DNA of 64,000 nucleotides from positions 806,001 through 870,000 of the forward strand of contig JAQJZZ010000017.1 of NCBI GenBank assembly GCA_030077755.1, given 5' to 3'. Numbering within the stretch: position 1 is the stretch's first letter; every line of letters starts with the position of its first letter. The position numbers were made by a program, and so were the translations under genes. Positions 21,781-30,890 of the stretch are shown here, piece by piece. This stretch comes from Filosporella fistucella. Lineage: Eukaryota > Ascomycota > Leotiomycetes > Helotiales. Under the pieces are notes generated by a model. That model saw only the letters and a program-made list of their open reading frames with translations. It did no database searches and was not told where the DNA came from.

Positions 21781-23007
21781 TCACAGCTCGTCATGAGCGT
21801 CTCCTTCCCGCGGATTCGATATCCCATGTCTTATGGCATATTGTCTCGCTCGACTTGCAGCTCCTGCTGCACCCACAATTTGAGGGTTGATATGGAACAG
21901 AAATCGGTCCTTGTACCTCGGAGGAAAAGAATGTGAGATAACATTCTTCAATTCGTTCATACCCTCGAATGATGCTTCACCTCCAAGAATTATTCCAACG
22001 AGGTTAGATTCCAACTCGTCGTATCTAGACATCTGTTCCTCCTGATCCAATTCCATGTTCTCAAGCCGCTGCCTGAACATAATCCCAAACATCTCATGAT
22101 AGAAATCTGATATTTCAGTGATCAATTGATCGTATCTCCAGGATTCGGGATCACCCAGTTCCTATTTCTAGTTAGCTCATATCTACAAGGTATACTCTGG
22201 GTACGGGGAAATTGACTTACTCCTCTATTTGCTATTTCGCCGAAGTTGGGAAATTGTAATCGCTTGCTTCCAACAGGTATACAGCGCCATTCTCCGATAC
22301 GTAGGAAATGAAGAAGAAGATAATCTGGCTCATACTGAAGCACAAGAGCAAAATGGTCTTCATCATCCACAATGCATCCTGGTTGCTGCCCGTAGCTTTT
22401 GCAATTATCTAAGTCATATGCAAGCCGAGCTGCATTATGGAAAGAAAGAATTTGATGCCCTTGCCCCTCAGCAAAGAATCGGAGATTGGATGCAGCACGT
22501 GAAATTGTCACCATCGATGATTCTCGCTCGAAATGTGACGGCACAGTGATAGATCTATATTCGAGAGTCTGATTTAGGGCAGAATTTGTTGCAAGTTCTA
22601 TGGCAATGATTTCGCGGGTAAACATTGCCAGGATGTATGGATCATCAGATGGTCTCCAAGTGTAGATGGTAAGCAAGTGTTACTTTGACATTGGAGATGA
22701 GCAAATACGTACTTATGACTCTTTGCGTCCGTCCAAGTTGACATGAAGTAGTCTTGCCATTCTTGGCTACTGTTGATTGTTGCAACGTGAACAAGTTCAT
22801 TATGAGCCGTATAATAAGCTGATGATCTGCATTTATTAGTAACCCAGAAGTGAACATCTGGGATGAAATAGCATAACTCAACTGTGCTTACAATTGATAA
22901 TGCCCGAGGGCAATACCGACAGGATAATCAACACCTTTTCCTGACACGAAACCTGGGACCGAAATGAACACGAGCAGCAAGAGTCGGAATACCGCAAACG
23001 ATGGCAT
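21781..23007 (-). CDS. secretory-targeted actin-like ATPase-fold (Hsp70-NBD-like) protein, probably degenerate
   Basis: Four exons, 23007-22892, 22826-22713, 22653-22221 and 22161-21781, give 347 residues. The start MPSFAVFRLLLLVFISVPGF is a signal peptide. Mature sequence begins VDYPVGIALGHYQLSSAYY, matching the position of the Hsp70 phosphate-1 loop (GIDLGTTNS-like) but altered. Near the end, VGIILGGEASFEGMNEL matches the adenosine loop and NPQIVGAAGAASRAR matches the DPDEAVALGAA segment. The DLGGGT phosphate-2 motif is not recognisable. There is no substrate-binding domain. The architecture suggests an Hsp70-family pseudo-ATPase in the secretory pathway or outside the cell. Intron 2 has a poor acceptor (GGAG), but phase is kept throughout. 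Function is unknown. Confidence 0.65.
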
Positions 23008-23505
23008 TTGGCTGATGACTTATGACTTATTAGGTGTTGTGCTTGCAATGCGAAATGCGTGCACAAGGCAGAAGCGTCTGGTGTTTCTTCCAATCTAATG
23101 TGTAGCACTTGACTTTGAACCAGACTTACGACAGCAGGATCACTAGTCAATCAGACAAGACGATATCTTGGTCAAAAAGGTGGGGCACACTCGTCCCTAA
23201 TAAAGAAAAATAATTATTATTGATTACGTGTTATATTATATAGTAGTCAGCGAATGAAGCGTCGTATTTTTACTATATTTAGTAAAGTTCTGATAATTAC
23301 TACTGTGAGGCGAACTAGGGTAAGGCACAGTAAGGTCCTTCAGGCCTCCCGGTCCAGACTAGGAATAGGCTTTAGCACGATTGCTATACCTTCTGATATC
23401 ACGACGCAGATTTTAAATTATGTCAATTGGGGTTATACACTAAATCCAATACCAATACTCCTTACCTCTCCCTACAGCCTTTAGCATCTCATCTCCACTA
23501 TCAGC
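23008..23505. other. gene-free interval with an AT-rich patch
   Basis: Upstream of the Hsp70-like gene. An AT-rich patch (about 23195-23290) is bounded by more ordinary sequence, a pattern often left by mutated transposable elements in filamentous fungi. No inverted or direct terminal repeat is visible. Confidence 0.4.
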
Positions 23506-23929
23506 TTACCTAAACACCAACTCCAACTCAGCTTCTTCATTCCCAAGAACCTCCCCCCAATTCTAAAAAATCATACAAGACGAATGCACCAAAATTGAAA
23601 GGGGCTATACCGTTATGCAAGCGCTCCCGATAGTAATACCCAATTGCGCCATCCCAGCAGCTGCACCCATACCACCGAAAGCCGTGTTCAAAATTTCAGA
23701 AGCACTGAATCGTGGAGTATATCTTGCAACGCCCATTTCTGGTCTTGTAGCAAGCGCGTTGCAGGGCGAGGGCAGGCTCGGGGTTGCAGTATAGGGCGAA
23801 GTTGAGAGTATCGAGGTGGGAAAGATATGGTCGATTCGGCGTCGGAATTTGAATTAAGCTCGTAGGCGGCCATGAACTCACGCACTTTGCCAGCACATGA
23901 GGTTGATAGTTGCTAGTGAGTTTCCCCAT
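23506..23929 (-). CDS. possible tiny three-exon gene or 3' part of a gene
   Basis: A spliced frame 23929-23886, 23743-23611 and 23562-23506 gives 77 residues: MGKLTSNYQPHVLAK, then RYTPRFSASEILNTAFGGMG, AAAGMAQLGITIG and a final NWGEVLGNEEAELELVF. The middle stays open for well over 60 codons upstream without a stop, and both introns keep phase with acceptable GT..AG borders. The composition (Gly/Ala-rich hydrophobic block) looks protein-like. I do not recognise it. It may be the 3' end of a longer gene whose upstream exons are decayed, since the neighbouring sequence at 24100-24430 holds a broken fragment. Confidence 0.3.
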
Positions 23930-24099
23930 TTTGGTAAAGCACAAAGAATTGATGGAGTTGGAATCTGCTAAGAGATACATACTATCATATGTCAGTTGGT
24001 AAAGATGACGATATCTTACAAGAAATCACTTACCTTTATCATCCAGCCACCATGCTCTAACCTCTCATCCAGGATGTTGTCGAGAGCAGGGTAGTTATC

Positions 24100-24430
24100 C
24101 TAGATATTTCGTCTGATAAAATTCCCAGGGGATTGGAATGCAACACTGGAATCGTTGATTCCTAAAGAGACATGCACCGGTTTCGAGGTGTCCCTGGCCA
24201 TGGTTTCCACTTCCGAATTACGGCTGAACTTGAAGTTATACGAGCACCCAACTCGTGCAAAGTAGTCACCTCCTGAACCAAGGGCAATCTCGGTATCCCC
24301 TATTATGCCCGGGGGGTATGTATCTGCTTCCAGATCCAATCATTTCCAGAAGTCAGGATATCCGTCTTCAACCGCACCCGAAGCTACGAGATGATCTGCA
24401 GGTGTCAGAATAACGCTAGGACAATTATGA
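24100..24430 (-). pseudogene. coding relic with an internal stop
   Basis: Minus-strand frame with protein-like composition (DHLVASGAVEDGYPDFW, stop, LDLEADTYPPG, then KPVHVSLGINDSSVAFQSPG). The TGA after the FWK codons interrupts an otherwise continuous frame. The second half resembles the beta-strand-rich repeats of some uncharacterised fungal proteins, but I cannot name a family. It is probably a decayed gene. Confidence 0.35.
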
Positions 24431-24510
24431 GTGTCAGATTTACCCCGATGACTCGGACGCAAATTTTCAGATTAGTACAATTGTTTGGGTCATTATATGA
24501 ATACCCATAG

Positions 24511-24660
24511 ACTCAGGATTAATTTTCCCTTTCGCTGGTTCCGTTTTAGTCCCTGGACGTGAGCAACTGCTGTTCAAGCTGAGCTGAGGGTGAATATGCC
24601 TGTGCAGAATCTGAGCAGAGCCCAAGCATCCTAAGCACGCCCCGAGTCAGCTTGCAAACT
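24511..24660 (+). repeat. decayed dispersed repeat, copy A
   Basis: About 100-150 bases that align with 26963-27150. The best part shares GAGCAACTGCTG, AGGATTA and the sequence context around TCCGTT. Many differences are C/T or A/G transitions. In both copies the plus strand reads as related peptides (GSVL-V-REQLL), so the repeat probably derives from a coding element. Confidence 0.5.
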
Positions 24661-24883
24661 ATAATGTGGAACGAATTTTGGCCTCCTGTGTGCCCTGGTT
24701 ACAGTTTTCATTCCGAACTTTGCCCGGGAATCCGTTTCTTCTTCCTTGTAAGGTTCCCTGTCAGAGCAGATTTTGGGTCCCTCTCGTGAAAGAGCATCTG
24801 ACTCAAGCGAAAGTATGTGCAGTCTTGAGGATGTTCATAGTTGGAGTGTCGAAGTCTCGAGAGATCATTCAGCTATCACATTA

Positions 24884-25232
24884 ATATTGGAATACTAGGA
24901 GTCTTCGTAAGGGATACAGCAATCCCCACCTCCGCCCTCTAGCGTGGCTCCAGAGAGAATTTCCAGATCTAAAATCGGAGCTCGGGTGCAAGCTTTGGGA
25001 AGAGGGTAAACTCTGAAGCTGCTGTGGGGGTTGACCGATGTTGAAGGGACTTTGAGGCAAGCGTCTGCGTGAAAGCATCTTGCACTGCCTCTAGAGGCGG
25101 GGCAGTCGACATCATCGTCGAGATCGATCCTTGCTGGAGGGGAATAGTTTGTGTAGAAACATCTCGTGTTGGTCTCAAAGACGTAGTCTCAGAGATAATG
25201 TCACCATTAACGTTCGAATCAGCGGTGGTGAC
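24884..25232 (-). pseudogene. 2EXR-domain gene remnant
   Basis: The frame VSTQTIPLQQ ... SEFTLFPKLAPELRF, stop, IWKFSLEPR, stop, matches the start of the fungal 2EXR domain (F-x-x-FPKLPxELRLxIWKxxLPxPR). Two in-frame TAG codons, at 24969-24971 and about 27 bases further on, cut the domain, and the rest of it is absent. Further upstream (to about 25550) a Gln/Ser-rich frame may be more of the same gene. 2EXR proteins form large, rapidly evolving families in Leotiomycetes and related fungi, so dead copies are common. Confidence 0.55.
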
Positions 25233-25604
25233 CTTGTGGGCTTGATGAAACTGAACCGCATGTCAGCATTGTTTACGTACAGATCACAAGATGAAAATCT
25301 AGCTGCATCGTGCCTGGGCCAATTAATCGATAGCTTGACCCTTGTTCTCTATCATCAAATTCTCTTGGGGAGAAGCCATCGTGGTCCTGTTGGTGTTGTG
25401 AAGATTTGGTTCGTGGTGGTGTTGAAGTTTGAAGGAGGTTGTGGGAAGAGGAGGGCTTGGCGGCTTTTATGCTCACGACTCTTTGCTCTTTCCGTTTTAA
25501 GCCAGTATGATTTTTCGATTCAAAGGGAAGAAGGAACAAACAAAAGCTAATTTTGATGGAAGTTCCATATTGTGGGTCTGGGCCGCTAGCATCAAGGCGG
25601 AATC
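25233..25604. other. interval between the 2EXR remnant and the APH-family gene
   Basis: No intact gene. Minus-strand Gln/Ser-rich coding-like sequence (SQHQQDHDGFSPREFDD) may be an upstream exon of the 2EXR remnant. Confidence 0.35.
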
Positions 25605-26547
25605 TCAGAATCCTAGGCCATTCATATAGTACCACCATCCATCAAAACAATCCGGTTTCTCCAAGATCGTTGGTACATAGTCCTTCGCCCAATCTCCATC
25701 CATATCCACACAATACAGCATATTACAGAACTCCCAGTAACCGGGGTACCACCCCGATTGATGCCAATCTAAAATAGCAAGAACTCGAACCGGCTTAACA
25801 TCAGTAGTTGTCAACATGATATTGCTGGGATGAAGGTCGGCGTGAGTGAAAGTAATCGGGGCTTCGTCCGGAAGTTGATCCCTCATTGGGTCCACGAAGT
25901 TCTGGATATCGGGGTGATACTTATTGACCTCGGCTGCAAAGCGGTCATGAAATTCGTTGGTAGTTTTGAAAGGGCCAAACCCTGCTCTTCCTTCGAAAAG
26001 GATATCCAGTAACGGACCACGGTTGATATTGCCTGTTGCACTCAGTATTTGTTCGACTCTGTGAACCCACGAAGTGCGTACCTATGAAAGCGTCTTTTCC
26101 TCCTTGCCTAAGACCTCGCAGTGCCGTGGTCATTGTTTTCAACTGACTTGAGACGTCCAAACGCTCAAGCACAGAAAGTGTATTCCATCTTGCCTCCAAG
26201 GTTTCCCCCTCAATAAGCTTCATGTAGATGAAGAGTTCTCCCCCGTCGCGAACCCAACCGTAAAGCTCTGGAACTGGGATCTCGCATTTCAGGTGTTTCC
26301 AAAGAGCCCACAAGCACTGACCTTCTGCAATAGTGAGATTGGTCCCAGACTTGACAATGAGGCCGAGCTCTGGGAACCTTATTGGCGGAGGATTTCCAGG
26401 ATACACAAAGCCTTTCTCTAAAGCACGTTCTCTGACTTTGGCAGGAGAAGGAAGGAGAATGTCTTCAGCTGTGCGGTTGAAATAGGAGCTAGTCTTGATA
26501 ACGACATTATCCCCTGTTGGCAGCTCTCCTACGTCCAAGGTAGCCAT
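25605..26547 (-). CDS. aminoglycoside phosphotransferase (APH)-family kinase-like protein
   Basis: Two exons, 26547-26082 and 26032-25605, over a 49-nt intron, give 297 residues. The Brenner-type catalytic loop HADLHPSNIM (catalytic Asp plus Asn) and the metal-binding ILDWHQSGWYP are intact. Upstream are the nucleotide-binding strand LGLIVKSG and the hinge ELFIYMKLIEGETLEARW. Fungal members are very numerous, and few have known substrates; they phosphorylate small molecules or have unknown roles, and resistance should not be assumed. The start is set at 26547 (ATG); the longer frame begins with a non-ATG codon. It is the one clearly intact enzyme gene in a stretch of broken genes. Confidence 0.82.
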
Positions 26548-27869
26548 ATTCTGGAGATAGTCTGGGATACAATTCAAAGGTTTTATTCTCTCTCAATTCG
26601 CATGTAGTCCACCTATATCAGATGACTTGAAGAGTGGCTGTTTTCACGTCGCAGTTTTGACGAGAAATCGATGTGATTATTGCCAGCTGGGTTTCTTTGG
26701 CTGTTAAGAACTCTTAGTATTAAGAATACCTGCAATATTATGGGCTACTTGGTTCCTAGGGCAACCCATATTTATTTATTTACCTTGTACGTGGGGGAGA
26801 ACTTTCCTTTTCTTCTTCTTCTCTCTTCAGTTCAATTCTCTTTGAGTACAAATGCTTCTTGCCCGATTATCGATCACTTGACCATGACACCAAGCCCTTC
26901 AAGTCGTTGACGAACTAGTCGAAGGTCTGGTGGCCCGTCTCGAAGACTACGGAATACAACAAGAGCCAGGATTACTTTTCCTAGTCACTGGCTCCGTTCT
27001 TGTCTGTAGACGGGAGCAACTGCTGCTTTGACCTAAGCTAAGGTTAAGTTTACCTGAGCCGAGGGTAAGCAAGTCAAGGTAAAGCCGGAGTACCCCTGAG
27101 CAAGCCTAAGCGGAGCCTAATTAAGCTTAAACAGAGCTTAAACTATTCTTCAGCCCAATCTGTCATTTGAATTTCGGCGGAGGGGCATGTCAATAATAAA
27201 TGGGTTCAGGTCACGGAGATTGGTGGGCTCGTAAAGCCTAGCCAATAACCCTCCTCGGGGCAGATGCCGAGAGCAGCAAGAGATCTGTTCAGTCCCGGTG
27301 TGCGGCGAGACTTTTCCTTTCCCATCTAGGATATGCCGATAAAGTCTGCGACTGATAAATTGAAGTAATGTACAGAGTGGATTTGAAGCTGCAGGGGTGC
27401 AATATAATGAGTTACTCGTTATGTACTCCGTAGTAATTCAAAAGTCTAGATAGAGAAGGATGTACCTATTTTCGGGTCCGAAATTCTAATCGATGCCTTT
27501 CATGCTGATCGAGCATGGCAAAATCATGATTTGACTGATTCCAAAGACCTGTTATTGTAATCAGCATTATGATCTAGATCAAAGATTTCTAATCCGTAAG
27601 TGTTTGCCACTCTTCTGCTACTTGAAGTAAGCCAGCCCCAGAACTTTCTGCTTGTTTCTGCCGACACTTCTGACGCATTATCTGAAGGCTGACGGATGCT
27701 GTCGTACAAATATTGTGGGCAGAAACACAATAGGAGAACCTCAAGTGCTGTATATTAAATCCTACGCAGACGAAGTCCTTCAAGTTCATTGATGATAGGC
27801 TTTGAGATTTGAACCTAACATTCAGTCCCAGAATTATTTCCTACTTTGCTTGATATCATATCTTTTCTA
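26548..27869. other. gene-free interval containing repeat copy B
   Basis: 1.3 kb without an intact gene. It holds a decayed repeat copy at 26963-27150. On the minus strand 27524-27790 has short open frames, but no family motif or start-splice pattern supports a gene. Confidence 0.45.
26963..27150 (+). repeat. decayed dispersed repeat, copy B
   Basis: Diverged partner of the copy at 24511-24660, 2.4 kb away in the same orientation. Here the reading frame stays open for about 43 codons (VVDELVEGLVARLEDYGI ... GSVLVCRREQLLL) before a stop and is flanked by stops, consistent with a fragment of a former coding sequence. The 3' part carries repeated AAGCCTAAG-like units. Confidence 0.5.
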
Positions 27870-29757
27870 TTACTCTCCTCCTGAGTACCCTCGCCCCCTG
27901 CTCCTTCCCATAGAAACTTGAGGTGGTGGAATGAGATCAGTTGGTGTCCTGCCCTTTTCATCTCTTAGTTCCGGATTAGCTCCATACTCCGGTAACACTT
28001 TTCCAGTGGTATCCTTGAAGCCCTTCGAATATGTTATATGCAATGGTGTCTGCCCAAGACCACGTTTCTGACATCTTGCATTTACATTGGCACCGTTCTC
28101 AAGAAGTGCTATTACTCCATCGATTGTGTTGCTTATACGGGCCCGAATGAGTGGCGTTGAGCCATAGTCATCTACCCCTTCAATGTCCACCCATTATCCA
28201 CAAGATACTTGGTCATTGCGTTCGAACTTAGCAAGCCGCCGCCACCACCAACAGAGAATGCGGCAGCGGGATGGAGAGAATTTTCATTTTTGTCATTCGT
28301 TGCTGCGATGTTCGCTCCTCGATGATGTAAAAATTGAAGGGTTGAGAATAAAGTGTTAATGTCTTTTGCAGCGGCAAGGAGAGCTGTGTTACCTTCGTGA
28401 TATCGAACGTCGATTATTTTGGGGGCGGTATCTAGTAGAAGTGTTGAAGAAATGATCGATCTTGCTTCTATAGAGCCCGTAAACTCACATATATTATCCC
28501 ATATAGATATTATATAATGCAATGCTGTCCGTCCGTCATCATCTTGTAGCGTAGGATCAGCTCCTTTTCCGAGAAGGAACTCGATCATATCTGCAGCCCA
28601 ATAACTACAGGTAATGTGCAAGCTTGTCGAGCCTGGCCCGCCGAAAGCACCATTCGCTATTTGCGTGGCATTACATTTGGCGTGTATATCAACACCTCTC
28701 CCTACCATGTCGGCAGCAATTGAGACCGCTCCCTCATGGAAAGTAGCAAGATAATGAAGAGTCGTCTTGCCTCCCAAATCTTCGACTAATGGATCTGCTC
28801 CTTCTCGGAGAAGAAACTCCAAGACAGATGTTCGTTCTGGTCTCCTGGGAGTCTTGTTAGTGTAACGACACGAGCACCGAGCTGCAGGGCAGTATATGGG
28901 AGTACGATGCGGAGGCAATTCGGATGCTATTAGGTTCACTACGAAGTAAACAAGAAAGATGATGGCCAAAGTAAGGGATCAGAGCCTCTTATATACAGGA
29001 GCTAGCCCGGAACCCTTCCGTGGCTGGGTCTAAGCTTGCCAATGTTCATTGATATCACGTGCCATCGTCACAGTTAGCATATGATATCTAAGTAAAAACT
29101 GACAGATCGAGAAAGAATCTATAGCTTTTAGGCCTGGATGAAATATTTGTCATGTTGACAAGAACGGTCGGCAACTGGCATTTTGTCTATCATTAGATCA
29201 CCGAGAATATATGGGTCTTACCAAGAAAGCTGGCAGATATCGACTTCAGAGTCAGTCCTTTCACACGCCGGCAGAAGCATAGTCTTTTCAAGCGTATCTC
29301 TGACCTCTAAGTACCCTCGCCCCATCGTCTCAAACAGATATTCCAAGACTGCTACATGACAGTTTGACGCCGCGAGGTGAAAAATCGTGCTTTGTTCAAA
29401 ACCACAGCTTATTACCTCTTCATCTGTTTTGCCACTTGCTCGCATCGTGTCAATAAGCCAAGCCACGATATCTCTGTTACCATTGCGTACAGAAATCCCT
29501 AGAGCAGTCTCGCCCCTTTCGCCTAATGCATCTATATCTGCTCCATGCTTTAAAAGGAGCTTGATTATCTCAAGAGAGCCATGAGATGCTGCGAGATGCA
29601 GCGCTGTATATCGCTCGTTGGCAGTGCAGCTGTTGATTGAGCCTGGATCTTGGTCGATGGCTTGTTTGATTGTTTCAAGATCGGGTGTTAAATCTGATCC
29701 GAAACCACAGGCGATGTGGAGTGGTGTGATATCGGAAAGAAAGCCACTTTCACTCAT
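27870..29757 (-). pseudogene. ankyrin-repeat protein gene with a frameshift
   Basis: Exon 1 (29757-29222) starts MSESGFLSDITPLHIACGFG and carries ankyrin repeats such as YTALHLAASHGSLEIIKLLL. The GTAAGA donor joins in phase to 28844 (TGG-AGA, W-R-P-E-R), where repeats continue (TTLHYLATFHEGAV, TALHYIISI). At 28190/28191 the frame breaks: KYLVDNG is followed in frame by W-T-L-K-G and a stop, while the next frame continues VDIEGVDDYGSTPLIRARI through two more repeats to a stop at 27870. One missing base explains it. Joined, the repeats would form one ankyrin domain of at least ten repeats. The 377-nt intron is long for this genome. Ankyrin arrays mediate protein binding; no partner domain is visible. 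Confidence 0.7.
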
Positions 29758-30251
29758 TTCATAACAGTATATGACGTTGTTGAAGGGCAGGATGAATCAA
29801 TGTGAAGATTTGATGGACGGCTAAGGAGGTAACTTAATGAGGTGGCACGACAACATAATCGTCCTACCTTGACACAGTCTATGCCGTCTTGGAACGGTGG
29901 GTCAATTGGAAAGATGTAGGAAGGTGCGGTGCCCCCCTCTCCTTCAGGTGACTGTGGATGAATTGAAAAAGTCGCTAAACAGTGTGGTGCTCAAATAATC
30001 ATCGCCATCCAAAGCTCTACCGCTTCGAATTCGGCGGTTTCCGGTCACCAAATACGCGAGGCTCATGTAAATAAATTCTAAAAGATCGGAGCCTTAAACT
30101 GCTAGGTAAAAATTCTATCAAAGTTCGAGTGGACTGGTGAACAAAATATTGAATTGATTGGATTGTGTCAATCCGTCAAAGAATGCCATGGTTCTGTACT
30201 ATCACTCCTGTAACATGAACCCTCACACATATGCCAGCCGAGAACCCCCCT
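29758..30251. other. intergenic region
   Basis: 0.5 kb upstream of the ankyrin gene. No coding frame or repeat is recognised. Confidence 0.45.
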
Positions 30252-30860
30252 TCATACCCAATGGCCCTCAGTCGCAAGTACTACTATCAACCATTTCTTT
30301 TTATAGTTGAGAATTGCTGCATCTAAGATCTCGCTCCCATCCAACGACCAGTTTGAGGCTGCCCAATCGATTCCAGTGTTGACTATCCTAAAATTAGCAG
30401 CTTTAAATTGCTGAGCTCCAGCTGCTACCGCGAGGTAAATGTATGACCAAGCAGCAGTGCTCAGGAAACGAGAGGTAACCAATCCAGCACCCCATGCCAT
30501 TAGCAATGCCTGATAGGGTGTACCCGCAGGAACTGATGGTCTAATGGTAGGGCTGGTGGACCATCTTGACTGTCTTGTGCACCTCAGCGCGGTCACTTTT
30601 AAATTACCACCTAACTGGTTTTTGCTCTGAGCCATTTTAGGATAATACTATTTTGCACCCAAGTGCAACACATTGTGCGTTTTTGTTATAATACGTTGCC
30701 AAGACGCTTCTTCAGCACTCACGTGCCTCCCTGCGTGCTGGAAAAGCTTCATTGATTTTGGGTCTGGCAAATTATCCAACCATTCCATCCCATCTCCGAG
30801 ATCCGTCCTAGTCAAGTTAATCTTGACCCTGCTTCGCAAACTTCGCAATGTACCCAACAC
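30252..30860 (-). pseudogene. uncharacterised frame with one nonsense codon
   Basis: One continuous minus-strand frame of about 200 codons interrupted only by a TAG at 30648-30650. It contains GDGMEWLDNLPDPKSMKLF before the stop and WAASNWSLDGSEILDAAIL plus an Ala-rich hydrophobic stretch after it. The downstream part alone starts with an ATG at 30635 and would give 127 residues. I do not recognise a family. It is in the same frame as the end of the DUF4470 gene just upstream, separated from it by a TAA and a TGA. It could be a decayed extension of that gene, a separate dead gene, or a chance frame; a short intron spanning the TAG cannot be excluded. Confidence 0.35.
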
Positions 30861-30890
30861 CGTTTCGTGGTCTACTCACGTGGGCCTTAA

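Noticed and set aside
28845..28969. Separate second ankyrin gene starting with a hydrophobic segment near 28969
   Set aside because: The frame starts with TTG, not ATG, and exon 1 of the upstream ankyrin gene splices in phase to 28844.
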